Part shown: piece after piece, positions 8,311-16,457 of the stretch
Numbering within the stretch: the stretch's first letter is position 1
Layout of the letters: every line of letters starts with the position of its first letter
Source of the DNA: Cohnella xylanilytica
Lineage (GTDB): Bacteria > Bacillota > Bacilli > Paenibacillales > Paenibacillaceae
Assembly: GCF_014212175.1 (NCBI RefSeq)
Contig: NZ_JACJVR010000010.1
Location: 1 to 32,550, forward strand
DNA length: 32,550 bases
Direction of reading: 5' to 3'
Position numbers and translations under genes: made by a program
Notes under the pieces: generated by a model
Databases searched by the model: none
Seen by the model: only the letters and a program-made list of their open reading frames with translations
What the model was told of the DNA's origin: nothing

Positions 8311-8586
8311 ATGAAAATATCCGATTTCCAGACGAAGGACGTCATCAATATCGTGGACGGCAAAAAGCTCGGGCAGGTGAGCGACCTGGAGCTCGACTTG
8401 CGGCAAGGCCGGATCGATTCGATCGTCGTTCCGACGGTCAGCCGGTTCTTCGGCATGTTCGGAGGAGGCAACGACGTGGTCATCCCGTGGCGGAACATCG
8501 TCAAGATCGGCGCCGACGTCGTGCTCGTCCGGCTGGACGACGCCAAGTCGTACCGCCAGGAAGAAGCCGAGGGAGCCGGCCGGTGA
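8311..8586 (+). CDS. ylmC: YlmC/YmxH family PRC-barrel sporulation protein
   Basis: A 91-residue protein consisting of one PRC-barrel domain, starting MKISDFQTKDVINIVDGKKLG with the D-x-E-x-D-x-x-x-G-x-I-D/S type strands that follow. It belongs to the YlmC/YmxH family, found only in spore formers; the molecular function is not known. An open frame extends upstream to 8236, but ATG 8311 has a GGGGAGGCG ribosome site and gives the family's usual length. It sits directly after sigG as in Bacillus, though ylmA and ylmB, present there in B. subtilis, are absent. A CATATACT sequence at 8262-8269 may be a promoter -10, but no matching -35 was found. Confidence 0.85.
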   Translation: MKISDFQTKDVINIVDGKKLGQVSDLELDLRQGRIDSIVVPTVSRFFGMFGGGNDVVIPWRNIVKIGADVVLVRLDDAKSYRQEEAEGAGR

Positions 8587-8603
8587 GGCCGGGCTCCCTT
8601 CTC
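8571..8603 (+). terminator. Probable terminator after ylmC
   Basis: GGGAGCC (8571-8577) pairs with GGCTCCC (8592-8598), with an inner GGCC/GGCC pair and a short loop; the downstream side is CT-rich (TTCTCTTCCC), not a pure T run. The stem begins inside the last codons of ylmC. Efficiency is uncertain. Confidence 0.5.
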
Positions 8604-8651
8604 TTCCCGTCGGCGCCGGCCCTGTGATACACTTGGGGCGGAGGTGGGAGG

Positions 8652-9512
8652 ATGGAGCCCTTCAAGCTAACGGATTACGAGGACAACGACGGATCTTCCC
8701 CGGTTCTTCTGCGGCTGGATCGATGGGAGCAGCGGGAAGGATTGACGGCCGGCTTCACGACCCGCATCGGCGGCGTCAGCTCGGCCCCGAGGAACTCGCT
8801 CAATACGGCCCTTCACGTCGGGGACGACTCCGAGGACGTCGTCGCGAACCGCCGCAGGGTGGCCGAGGCGCTCGGCTGGGAGTTCTCGGCGTGGACGTGC
8901 GCCGAGCAGGTGCACGGCAATCGCGTGCACGTCGTCGCGGCCGCCGACAAGGGGAGCGGCAGCCTGGATAGGGCGTCCGCGATCCAAGAGGCCGACGCTC
9001 TCGTCGCGAACGAGCCCGGCGTGCTGCTCGTCATGTATTTCGCGGACTGCGTTCCGCTTTATTTCTACGATCCCGAATCGGGAGCCGTCGGTCTGGCCCA
9101 CGCGGGCTGGAAGGGCACGGTGCTTGACGTCGCGGCCGAGACCGTGCGGGCGATGGGCGAGCGGTTCGGCTCGCGTCCGGAGGCGCTGCTCGGCGCGATC
9201 GGACCGTCGATCGGCGCCTGCTGCTACGAGGTGGACGAGGCCGTCCTGAAGCACGTGCGGCCGCTCGCGGAAGCGGTCGGAGCGGGCGCCGCGGGAGGCG
9301 AAGGCGCCTTCCATACGCCGACAGGGAACGGGCGCGCGCGGCTCGACTTGAAAGAAATGAACCGACACCTTATGATAAAAGCAGGAATTTTGCCGAGCCG
9401 CATCGAATTGACAACGTGGTGCACCGGTTGCCGCACCGATCTTTTTTTCTCCCATCGGATGGAGAACGGGGCGACCGGACGGATGATGAGCTGGCTCGGG
9501 AAGAAGGGGTGA
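8652..9512 (+). CDS. pgeF: PgeF/YlmD: LACC1-family purine nucleoside phosphorylase
   Basis: A 286-residue enzyme of the multicopper-polyphenol-oxidase-like (YfiH/LACC1) family, formerly called laccase domain protein. Members have purine nucleoside phosphorylase and adenosine deaminase activity and are linked to peptidoglycan editing. The zinc-binding residues are visible: His88 in EQVHGN, Cys133 in ADCVPL and His150 in LAHAGWKGT, with CCYEV further on. ATG 8652 follows GGAGGTGGGAGG. The stop overlaps the GTG start of the next gene (GTGA), so the two are coupled. It is the first gene of the conserved pgeF-ylmE-sepF-ylmG-ylmH-divIVA run. Confidence 0.93.
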   Translation: MEPFKLTDYEDNDGSSPVLLRLDRWEQREGLTAGFTTRIGGVSSAPRNSLNTALHVGDDSEDVVANRRRVAEALGWEFSAWTCAEQVHGNRVHVVAAADKGSGSLDRASAIQEADALVANEPGVLLVMYFADCVPLYFYDPESGAVGLAHAGWKGTVLDVAAETVRAMGERFGSRPEALLGAIGPSIGACCYEVDEAVLKHVRPLAEAVGAGAAGGEGAFHTPTGNGRARLDLKEMNRHLMIKAGILPSRIELTTWCTGCRTDLFFSHRMENGATGRMMSWLGKKG

Positions 9513-10213
9513 ACGCTTCCGTGGCGTTGCAAGACCGGATCCGGGACGTGGAACGCAGAATCGAGGAAGCTTGCCGCAGAAGCGGGAGAAGCCGCCGGGA
9601 AGTGAACGTCGTCGCCGTCACCAAGTACGTCTCCGCCCAGACGGCGGCGAACGCCGTCGCGCACGGGATCCGGCATCTCGGCGAGAACCGCTGGCCGGAT
9701 TCCGAAGAGAAGTGGCGGCTGCTCCAGGGACAAGCCGCGTTCCACTACATCGGCTCGCTACAGACGAGGAAAGTCAAGGATGTCGTCGGCAAGTTCGACT
9801 ACATACATTCGCTGGACCGGCTCTCGCTCGCGGAGGAGATCCAGAAGCGGGCGTCGGCGCTCGGCATCGACGTTCCGTGCTTCGTGCAAGTGAACGTAAG
9901 CGGGGAAGAGTCCAAGCACGGCCTAAGCCCGGAGGAGCTGGAAGGCTTCGCCGCCGCGATCCGGGGGCTGAGCCGCGTGAAGCCGATCGGCCTCATGACG
10001 ATGGCTCCGCTCGAGAGCGAAGCGGAGGAGACGCGCCCGGTGTTCCGGCGGCTTCGCGAGCTGAGAGACGAGCTGAACGCGAAGGAAGCCTTCGCGGCCC
10101 CGATCGCCGAGCTGTCGATGGGCATGTCGGGCGACTTCGAGGTGGCGATCGAAGAAGGGGCCACATGGGTCAGGCTCGGCACGGTCCTCGTGGGTATAGA
10201 AGAGGAAGCGTGA
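9509..10213 (+). CDS. ylmE: YggS/YlmE family pyridoxal phosphate homeostasis protein
   Basis: A 234-residue PLP-binding protein with an alanine-racemase-like TIM barrel and no known catalytic activity; it buffers cellular pyridoxal phosphate and affects amino acid metabolism. The PLP lysine is Lys39 in VVAVTKYV; FHYIGSLQTRK, the glycine-rich LSMGMSGDFE and the end VRLGTVLVG are family motifs. GTG 9509, overlapping the pgeF stop, gives the family's normal length; a GTG at 9521 is an alternative. The open frame continues upstream inside pgeF, but those residues do not fit the family. Confidence 0.93.
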   Translation: MNASVALQDRIRDVERRIEEACRRSGRSRREVNVVAVTKYVSAQTAANAVAHGIRHLGENRWPDSEEKWRLLQGQAAFHYIGSLQTRKVKDVVGKFDYIHSLDRLSLAEEIQKRASALGIDVPCFVQVNVSGEESKHGLSPEELEGFAAAIRGLSRVKPIGLMTMAPLESEAEETRPVFRRLRELRDELNAKEAFAAPIAELSMGMSGDFEVAIEEGATWVRLGTVLVGIEEEA

Positions 10214-10287
10214 CTGACGCGAAGGAAGCCGGATTCGGGGGCCGCCAGGCGGCCGCGCCCGGTCGGCCTAATTGAGGAGGGATCTTG

Positions 10288-10749
10288 ATGAGCGTCGTGA
10301 ACAAATTTTTGAACTATCTCGGGTTGCAGGATGAGGAAGCGGATGCCCCGGCCGACCGGGATCGGGAACGCATGGGCGTCGAAGACGAACCGGAAGTTGA
10401 AACTTCTCCGTTCGAAGCCCGTAAACAATCCAGTAAGAACAATATCGTTAGCATTCATTCGCAGAAGAATGTGCGTGTCGTCCTGGCGGAACCGCGTACG
10501 TACGACGAGGCCCAGGAGATCGCCGACCATCTGAAGTCCCGCCGTTCCGTCGTCGTGAACCTGCAGCGGGTTAGACGGGAGCAGGCGTGCCGGATCGTCG
10601 ACTTCCTCAGCGGCACGGTGTACGCGCTCGGAGGACATATCTCCAAAGTCGGCCCGAATATTTTCCTCTGCACGCCGGATTCCGTGGAGATTACGGGTAC
10701 GATCTCGGAGATGATGGCGGAGGAAGCCGACTATTCGAAAATGAGGTGA
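10288..10749 (+). CDS. sepF: Cell division protein SepF
   Basis: A 153-residue FtsZ-binding protein that bundles FtsZ and tethers it to the membrane. The N terminus [13 protein letters not shown] is an amphipathic membrane-targeting helix, residues about 15-55 are an acidic flexible linker, and the C-terminal DUF552 core begins at about [20 protein letters not shown] and includes VVNLQRV and the [11 protein letters not shown] stretch. ATG 10288 lies seven bases after GAGGAGG; a TTG three bases upstream is in frame but closer to the ribosome site. It lies 74 bases after ylmE, in its usual place. Confidence 0.95.
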   Translation: MSVVNKFLNYLGLQDEEADAPADRDRERMGVEDEPEVETSPFEARKQSSKNNIVSIHSQKNVRVVLAEPRTYDEAQEIADHLKSRRSVVVNLQRVRREQACRIVDFLSGTVYALGGHISKVGPNIFLCTPDSVEITGTISEMMAEEADYSKMR

Positions 10750-10756
10750 CCCCGGA

Positions 10757-11026
10757 TTGGATGAATTGGCAAGCTATATTTGGCTGCTGTACAACATTTA
10801 CTTTTACATGATTCTCATTTACGTGCTCATGTCTTGGGTGCCCGCCGTCAGAGAGAGCTTCGTCGGCGAGCTGCTGGGCAAGGTTACGGAGCCGTATTTG
10901 CAGATTTTCCGCCGGTTCATCCCGCCGATCGGAGGCGTGCTCGACATCTCGCCGATCATCGCGCTGTTCGCCTTGCGATTTATCGCCATGGGGCTAATCG
11001 CGGTTCTGGATATGTTCATCCGCTAG
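10757..11026 (+). CDS. ylmG: YggT family membrane protein (YlmG)
   Basis: An 89-residue membrane protein with two hydrophobic segments (about 6-25 and 62-86) around an amphipathic middle carrying the YggT signature VTEPYLQIFRRFIPPIGG-x-x-DISPI. The family is linked to cell division and, in plastids, to nucleoid and cytochrome assembly; its mechanism is unsettled. The only in-frame start giving the full family N terminus is TTG 10757, seven bases after the sepF stop with GAGGTGA as ribosome site. An ATG at 10761 is in another frame. Confidence 0.9.
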   Translation: MDELASYIWLLYNIYFYMILIYVLMSWVPAVRESFVGELLGKVTEPYLQIFRRFIPPIGGVLDISPIIALFALRFIAMGLIAVLDMFIR

Positions 11027-11071
11027 CGGAATCGGACATGCGAAGGAATCGCCCGAAAGGACAGAACGAAC

Positions 11072-11857
11072 ATGCCGCATAACGAGCTTTACGCGCACTT
11101 CCATCCCGACGAGCGAGCGTTCGTCGACCGCGCCTGGGAGTGGGTCGAGAGGGCCGCCGAACTTCATGAGGTTCGGCGTACCGACTTCCTCGACCCCCGC
11201 CAGGCGCATATTTTGTTTACGCTCGCGAACCGCCACCCCGACGCCGCCATCCGGCTGGACGGGGGGAGCCCGGACGCGGAGCGCCGGCGCGCCATCGTCG
11301 CGCCGGACTACCGCCCGCTCGAGGACGAGCCGATCGGCATCTCCGTGCTGGCGGTCTCCTCGGACGACCGCCGCATCGCCGATCTCGACCACGGGGACTA
11401 CCTCGGGGCGCTGCTCGGCCTCGGCATCAAGCGCGAGAAGATCGGCGATCTGCACGTCCGCGAGGACGGCTGCCACGCGCTCATCGCCGAGGAGATCGGC
11501 GACTTCCTGCGCACGCACTTAAGGCAGGTGCACCGCGCCGAAGTGTCCGCGTCCGTGCTTCCGCTCGAACAGCTGATCGAGGTGAAGCCCGAGCTCGAGG
11601 AGACGGTTCTCTCCGTCGCTTCGATGAGGCTCGACGGCGTCGCCAGCGACGCGTTCCGGCTGAGCCGCGCGAAGATCGTCGACCCGATCCGCGCCGGCCG
11701 CTGCCGCGTGAACTGGAAGACGGTCGAGGATCCGTCCGTCCCTCTCTCGGAAGGAGACGTCGTCTCGCTGAAGGGGTTCGGCCGCTTCAAGGTGCTCGCC
11801 GTCGAAGGCGTGTCCAAAAGCGGCAGAATCCGCGCGAGAATCGGAAAATTTGTATAG
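11072..11857 (+). CDS. ylmH: YlmH S4-domain RNA-binding protein
   Basis: A 261-residue RNA-binding protein. The N-terminal two thirds is the YlmH-specific alpha/beta region (including RTDFLDPRQAHI and the GAxLGLGIKREKIGDLHV stretch), and an S4 domain lies at about 185-255 (SSDAFRLSRAKIVDPIRAGRCRVNW). In B. subtilis YlmH binds stalled 50S-nascent chain complexes and acts in an alternative ribosome rescue or quality-control pathway (Pth/RqcP-like role). ATG 11072 follows GAAAGGA. It ends 76 bases before divIVA, keeping the canonical order. Confidence 0.92.
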   Translation: MPHNELYAHFHPDERAFVDRAWEWVERAAELHEVRRTDFLDPRQAHILFTLANRHPDAAIRLDGGSPDAERRRAIVAPDYRPLEDEPIGISVLAVSSDDRRIADLDHGDYLGALLGLGIKREKIGDLHVREDGCHALIAEEIGDFLRTHLRQVHRAEVSASVLPLEQLIEVKPELEETVLSVASMRLDGVASDAFRLSRAKIVDPIRAGRCRVNWKTVEDPSVPLSEGDVVSLKGFGRFKVLAVEGVSKSGRIRARIGKFV

Positions 11858-11933
11858 CCGCCGGGAGGAATTTGACATCTCTCGTCGAAATGAGTGAGTG
11901 AACATACACGGACTGGGATCAGGAGGTACGTTA

Positions 11934-12422
11934 ATGCCACTTACTCCATTGGACATTCACAACAAGGAATTCGGCAGACGTCTTCGCGGGTACGACGAAG
12001 ACGAGGTGAACGAATTTCTCGATCAGATTATTAAAGACTACGAAGCGATGATCCGCGAGAATAAGGACCTGCAGAGCCAACTGCAGGCGCTTCAGGAGAA
12101 GCTCGGCCATTTCGCCAACATCGAGGAGACGCTCAGCAAGACGATCATCGTCGCGCAGGAAGCGGCGGACGAGCTGAAGGGCAACGCGAAGAAGGAAGCC
12201 CAGCTGATCGTCAAGGAAGCGGAGAAGAACGCCGACCGCATTATCAACGAGTCGCTCGTGAAGTCGCGCAAGGTCGCCATGGAAGTGGAAGAGCTGAAGA
12301 AGCAGGCCGCCATCTACCGCGCCCGGTTCCGCGCCTTGGTCGAGACGCAGCTCGACCTGCTCAACCAGGACGGGTGGGAAGCGCTCGACGTTCAGGAGCC
12401 CCGCGCCCGCGAGCTGGAGTAA
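11934..12422 (+). CDS. divIVA: Cell-pole and septum protein DivIVA
   Basis: A 162-residue coiled-coil scaffold that senses negative membrane curvature at the septum and poles and recruits division and sporulation partners. The N-terminal membrane-binding domain MPLTPLDIHNKEFGRRLRGY-DEDEVNEFLDQI is followed by two heptad-rich coiled coils (about 30-65 and 75-140). ATG 11934 follows a perfect AGGAGG; an in-frame ATG at 11898 adds 12 residues before the conserved start and is unlikely. In Bacillus the next gene is ileS with its T-box; here ileS lies about 13.7 kb further on. Confidence 0.95.
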   Translation: MPLTPLDIHNKEFGRRLRGYDEDEVNEFLDQIIKDYEAMIRENKDLQSQLQALQEKLGHFANIEETLSKTIIVAQEAADELKGNAKKEAQLIVKEAEKNADRIINESLVKSRKVAMEVEELKKQAAIYRARFRALVETQLDLLNQDGWEALDVQEPRARELE

Positions 12423-12485
12423 GCGTATCGTCTCATGGGCAGCCTCGCCGGCATTCCTTTGATCACGATAGACGATTATACAAGT

Positions 12486-12533
12486 GAGGTATGTTCTGTG
12501 CGCGAATACGCGCCGAGCATGCCTCTTTTTTTG
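12486..12533 (+). terminator. Rho-independent terminator after divIVA
   Basis: GAGGTATG (12486-12493) pairs with CATGCCTC (12518-12525, one G-T pair), enclosing a GC-rich inner hairpin built on CGCG/CGCG, and is followed by a run of T to 12532. It ends the ylm-divIVA transcript just before the sugar island. Confidence 0.85.
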
Positions 12534-12734
12534 ATGCCGCATTTTTCATTATCGAATCGATGGGACGAGAGAGTTCTCCTTATGGGAGATTTGTGATTTA
12601 ATCTTGGTAGGAAGTCAATGATTTACATAGCACGTCCAAGCAAGGCCGCCAACCGACGATTCAGTCGGCGGATGGGTTCCAACCGTTCCATCCGTCTTCG
12701 GCCGACGATAGCGGGGAGGGGAGTGGGAACTGAC
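12534..12734 (+). other. Leader region of the kinase gene with two hairpins
   Basis: No gene is supported here; an open frame from 12618 is in frame with the kinase but lacks a ribosome site. Two inverted repeats lie back to back: CCGAC (12653-12657) with GTCGG (12664-12668), and CGGATGG (12669-12675) with CCATCCG (12688-12694). Neither is followed by a T run, so they are not simple terminators. No convincing promoter was found, nor the shared island promoter module. Confidence 0.4.
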
Positions 12735-14576
12735 ATGAGGTTCGGTCCGAGCGGCGTGCGCCGAATGTTCTCGCAGAACATCCAATTCCGTCTTACGTGT
12801 TATTTTCTTGTCCTGCTGCTCCCGTTGACGGCCGTCGGCATGTATGCGGTCGAGCAGTCCAAGCACGTCCTGTACGACCAGGCGGTCGAACGTTCGCAGT
12901 TGGCGCTCTCTTCCACGATGGACAGCCTCGATATGACGCTTCTTAACGTGGAGCAGCTATCCACCATTATCGCGACCGATCCGACTATTATCACCTTGCT
13001 CGAGGGCAGCGTCGACAGCTTGACGCCCAGGTCGATCGCGGATTTTGCCCAGATTCTTAAACAGCTGTCCAATATCAAATTAAGCAATCAATTTGTTCAG
13101 AAAATTTCGATTTATCACGAAGCTTCCAATACGCTGCTGACGACAGGGTACGGCGCGCGGCAGCCGGAGACGGAGGAGCGGCAGTGGCTGACGGATACGG
13201 TGAACCGCATCGGCTCGGGCATTCTGTACGAATCCGGGCGAGCCGGTACGGGAGGGGCCGCCGCGGGAGTTCAATCGGTCTTTAACGACGGCCTGTCGCT
13301 CGTTCGCTCGATGGACCTGTACAACCATCGCAGGCAGCCGAATGCGCTGATCATCTCGCTGGACCCGTCGGAGCTGCGGGCCGCGGTCAAGTCGCTGCTG
13401 CCCTCGGCGAACGCCTACGTGTCGCTGTACGGCCAGGATGGGAGCCTGATCGTCGGCGAAGGCAGCGCCGAGACGGCGGAAGCCGCCGCGCGGGGCGGTC
13501 CGGGGCTGCTGTCCGTCACGATTCGTTCCAACTATTCGAACTGGCAGATGACGCTCTCGCAACCGAAGCGCGAGGTATTCCGGCGAACCGAATCGATCCA
13601 ATGGTACCTGTATATGATCGCCGGCCTTAGCGTCGTGCTGGCTTTTATCATCTCCTGGACGGTGTACAAGGGAATCGCCTCCCCGGTCAAGAAGCTGATG
13701 CAGGGGATGAAGCAGATCAGCGCAGGCATGCTTGACGTGAGGATCGATTACAAGCGCGCGGACGAGCTCGGCTTCTTGACCGAGACGTTTAACCGAATGA
13801 CGCTTAACCAGAAGAATCTGATCGAGAATCATTATGAGCAGCAGCTGCATCTGGCGCAGACCGAACTGAAGTTTCTGCAATCGCAGATCAATCCGCATTT
13901 TCTGTACAACACGCTGGACTCGATTTACTGGACGTCGCAAAACTACGAGGCGGAGGAGATCGGGGAGATGGTGCTTAACCTGTCCAAGTTCTTCCGGCTG
14001 AGCCTGAACAAAGGCAACGACGTCTTCACGGTGAAGATGAGCATCGAGCATCTGAACTATTACGTGCGCATTCAGCAGCTCAAGTTCTTGGGCAGCTTCG
14101 AGGTGGAATATCGGATCGATCCGGAGGCGGAGGAAGTGCCGATGCTGAAGCTGCTGCTGCAGCCGATCGTGGAGAACGCGATTCTGCACGGCATGGAGGG
14201 CCGCAGCGAGGGAGGCCGGCTCCTGGTCGTCGGGCGGCTTGACGGCGCGTTCCTGGAGCTGTCGGTCGCCGACAACGGCAAGGGGATGACGGAGGAGCGG
14301 ATCGAATACATCCGGAGCGAGCTGGGGGAATTGCGCCGGCGTCCGATCCGTCTGCTGTCGCTCCATCCGGAGAAGAACGACCTGTTCGGTTTGCGCAACG
14401 TGATGACCCGGATTCGCCTCTGTTACGGAGAAGAAGCCGACCTGGCCATCGAGAGCCGGGAAGGAGAAGGGACGAGGACGATCGTGCGTCTGCCGCTGGA
14501 GCGCTGCCGATACGACGTGTACGCGCAAGCTTCCCGCGAAGCGGCCGGCTCGAAGGGAAGAGAGGAGGCGTCTTAG
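12735..14576 (+). CDS. YesM-type sensor histidine kinase
   Basis: A 613-residue membrane sensor. Membrane segments at about 18-40 and 290-315 flank a roughly 250-residue extracellular sensing domain. A HAMP domain follows (IASPVKKLMQGMKQI), then the His_kinase domain with the phosphoacceptor His388 in QSQINPHFLYNTLDS and a HATPase domain with an N box (QPIVENAILHG, near 478-488) and DNGKGM. ATG 12735 follows a GGGGAGGGGAG tract; an upstream ATG at 12618 would add 39 basic residues with no ribosome site. The stop TAG is immediately followed by the ATG of the response regulator gene. Such kinases sense carbohydrate availability, often through a binding lipoprotein. The adjacent importer and catabolic genes point to a sugar or glycoside signal; the ligand is unknown. 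Confidence 0.93.
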   Translation: MRFGPSGVRRMFSQNIQFRLTCYFLVLLLPLTAVGMYAVEQSKHVLYDQAVERSQLALSSTMDSLDMTLLNVEQLSTIIATDPTIITLLEGSVDSLTPRSIADFAQILKQLSNIKLSNQFVQKISIYHEASNTLLTTGYGARQPETEERQWLTDTVNRIGSGILYESGRAGTGGAAAGVQSVFNDGLSLVRSMDLYNHRRQPNALIISLDPSELRAAVKSLLPSANAYVSLYGQDGSLIVGEGSAETAEAAARGGPGLLSVTIRSNYSNWQMTLSQPKREVFRRTESIQWYLYMIAGLSVVLAFIISWTVYKGIASPVKKLMQGMKQISAGMLDVRIDYKRADELGFLTETFNRMTLNQKNLIENHYEQQLHLAQTELKFLQSQINPHFLYNTLDSIYWTSQNYEAEEIGEMVLNLSKFFRLSLNKGNDVFTVKMSIEHLNYYVRIQQLKFLGSFEVEYRIDPEAEEVPMLKLLLQPIVENAILHGMEGRSEGGRLLVVGRLDGAFLELSVADNGKGMTEERIEYIRSELGELRRRPIRLLSLHPEKNDLFGLRNVMTRIRLCYGEEADLAIESREGEGTRTIVRLPLERCRYDVYAQASREAAGSKGREEAS

Positions 14577-16313
14577 ATGAATTTGATGATTGTGGAGGAC
14601 GAAGCCCGGCTGCGGCTGTCGCTGGCGGGAGCCATTCCGTGGGAGGAACACGGCATCGAGGTTGTGGCGCTGGCGTCGAACGGCAAGGAGGCGCTGCAGC
14701 TGTTCGAGCGGAAGAAGCCGGACATTCTTCTGCTCGACGTGCAGATGCCGGAGATGGACGGCTTGACGCTAGTCCGCCTTCTGAGGGAGAGGGACGCCTT
14801 CCTGAAAACGATCATTTTAAGCGGGCACGACAACTTCGCGTACGCGCAGCAGGCGATGGAGTCGGGAGTTACCCAGTATTTGCTCAAGCCCGCGGGAGAA
14901 CGGGACATTCTCGAGGCGGTCGCGGGCGCGGCGAGGGAGCTTCGCCAGGAGCTGGACCGCCGCTACAACGAGGAGCTGCTGAGGCAGAAGTGGATCGATC
15001 ACCTGCCGCAGCTGCGGGCGGCCTTCTTCGAGCGGCTGCTGCGAGGCTCGTTCCGGCCGGGCGAGGCGCAGCGCCAAGGCGCCGAGTACGGCCTGACGCT
15101 TCCGGAGGGCGCGCGATACGCGGTTGCCGTCGTTGACGCGGAGCCGGCGGGGGAGACGCTCGGAACGGGGGCGGGGGGTACGAGGACGGACGGTGCGAGG
15201 ACGGACGGTGTAGGGACGGACGATGCAAAGGCGGACGATGCAAAGGCGGACGGGGCCAAGGCGGATGGCGAAGCCCTGGGCGGCGGAGACAGAGCGCGTC
15301 CGGTCGATCCCGCTCGCGCGCGGTTCTCCGTCTATCTGCTCGCCCAGGCGCTGCTGTCGGATGCGGATTGCTGGCCGTTCCTGGACGGACAAGGTTATTT
15401 GGCGATTATTTTTACCGTTGCTCCGGACACGGATGCGCAGCAAGGGCTATTGGGCCTTCAGGCGCTTGTCGATAAGCTGCTGAACCGGGCCCGGGAAGGG
15501 CTGGGCCTCGTCTGCAGCGCGGGGATCGGAGGCTCCGCGGAGCCTCTTGGCGAGCTGAACCGGCTGTATGCCGAAGCCTGTCTCGCGCTGCAGGACCGCA
15601 TCGTGTACGGTCCGGGAATCGCGATTCCCTATCGCGAGCCCGATACCTGCGGCGCGATTGCAACCGCCCTGCCTCCGCTCAGCGGCGATCAGGAGAAGGC
15701 GCTCGAGATCGCGCTGGAGCTCGGCGATGCCGAGGCGGCGGGCCGGGCGCTGGAGGAGATGTGGCTTGGCGGCTTGGAAGAAGCCGATACGGCTGACGAG
15801 ATCATGGAAGGCGTTCTCTATATCGCCAGCCAGCTCGTGCGTTTCGTGCAGAAGCAAGGACTTGCGATCAAGGAGGTGCTGGGAGACCATTACGCCTCGT
15901 TCCTGAATCCGAGCCAGCTGACGACCCGCGATAAGATCCGCGCCTGGCTGGAGAGCAGCACGGCCGAGATCGCCGCCTACCAGGCCCGGCGCCGCAAGTC
16001 GAGCCGCCACCAGTTCGTCGAGACGCTGCTTCGCATCGCGCAGGAGGAGATCGATCAGGAGGTGACGCTGCATACGGCCGCTGAACGGTTGTTCGTGAAT
16101 CCGTCGTACTTGAGCCGCCTGTTCAAGCAGGAGATGGGGCAGACGTTCTCGGCGTACGTGCTGGAGCTGAAGATGGAGAAGGCCAAGGCGGCGTTGTCCG
16201 ATGGGGCCAAAGTGTATGACGCCGCGCGTATGGTCGGCTACCGCGACGTCAGCTATTTCACGAAGGTCTTCCGCAAGTACTGGGGCGTGACGCCGGGCGG
16301 AATGAAGCCGTAA
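14577..16313 (+). CDS. YesN-type response regulator with AraC DNA-binding domain
   Basis: A 578-residue regulator, phosphorylated by the kinase encoded just upstream. The receiver domain (1-120) has the acidic pocket EDE at 7-9, phosphoacceptor Asp54 in LLLDVQMPEMDG and Lys104 in LLKPAG. A long middle region links to a C-terminal AraC helix-turn-helix pair (about 480-578, with VNPSYLSRLFKQEMGQTFSAY and the DVSYFTKVFRKYWGVTP signature). Residues about 203-232 are a low-complexity insert encoded by six 15-bp tandem repeats (15183-15272). The predicted targets are the three shared promoter modules of this island, one of them about 46 bases after its stop, reading into the importer operon. Confidence 0.94.
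   Translation: MNLMIVEDEARLRLSLAGAIPWEEHGIEVVALASNGKEALQLFERKKPDILLLDVQMPEMDGLTLVRLLRERDAFLKTIILSGHDNFAYAQQAMESGVTQYLLKPAGERDILEAVAGAARELRQELDRRYNEELLRQKWIDHLPQLRAAFFERLLRGSFRPGEAQRQGAEYGLTLPEGARYAVAVVDAEPAGETLGTGAGGTRTDGARTDGVGTDDAKADDAKADGAKADGEALGGGDRARPVDPARARFSVYLLAQALLSDADCWPFLDGQGYLAIIFTVAPDTDAQQGLLGLQALVDKLLNRAREGLGLVCSAGIGGSAEPLGELNRLYAEACLALQDRIVYGPGIAIPYREPDTCGAIATALPPLSGDQEKALEIALELGDAEAAGRALEEMWLGGLEEADTADEIMEGVLYIASQLVRFVQKQGLAIKEVLGDHYASFLNPSQLTTRDKIRAWLESSTAEIAAYQARRRKSSRHQFVETLLRIAQEEIDQEVTLHTAAERLFVNPSYLSRLFKQEMGQTFSAYVLELKMEKAKAALSDGAKVYDAARMVGYRDVSYFTKVFRKYWGVTPGGMKP
15183..15272 (+). repeat. Six 15-bp tandem repeats inside the response regulator gene
   Basis: Six consecutive 15-bp units (first AGGACGGACGGTGCG) encode the pentapeptides RTDGA, RTDGV, GTDDA, KADDA, KADGA and KADGE. 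Because the unit length is a multiple of three, copy number can change without breaking the frame. The stretch falls in the linker between receiver and middle domain. Confidence 0.85.
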
Positions 16314-16358
16314 CGAGCCATAACGGACGGCTCCGCCTCCTCCCGATCCAACAACAAA

Positions 16359-16414
16359 TTACCAAAAAGGGTCATGAGCCTCCTCTACAAGCTCGGCGTT
16401 TCCCCCTCTACACT
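16359..16414 (+). promoter_or_regulatory. Shared island promoter module, copy C (ABC importer operon)
   Basis: TTACCAAAAAGGGTCAT (16359-16375) matches the core CTACCARAAATGGTCAT of the other two copies. A second half site, CTAC, starts at 16385, exactly 26 bp after the first, and TACACT (16409-16414) starts exactly 50 bp after it. This is the most diverged copy outside the half sites. It lies 44 bases before the permease ATG. The spacing puts the second half site over the -35 position if TACACT is the -10, as for AraC-type activators. Confidence 0.65.
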
Positions 16415-16457
16415 TATAACCAAGGAATCGATCAAGACCAGTCCGAGGGGGAGACGC

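Noticed and set aside
11872..11900. Promoter for divIVA from TTGACA at 11872
   Set aside because: A perfect -35 is present, but no -10-like hexamer lies 16-18 bp downstream.
13080..14651. 523-residue minus-strand open frame over the kinase
   Set aside because: Antisense shadow; no ribosome site or family features, and the plus-strand kinase is clear.
16374..16457. Upstream ATG for the first permease
   Set aside because: It lies in the shared promoter module and upstream of the predicted transcript start; ATG 16458 has a ribosome site.
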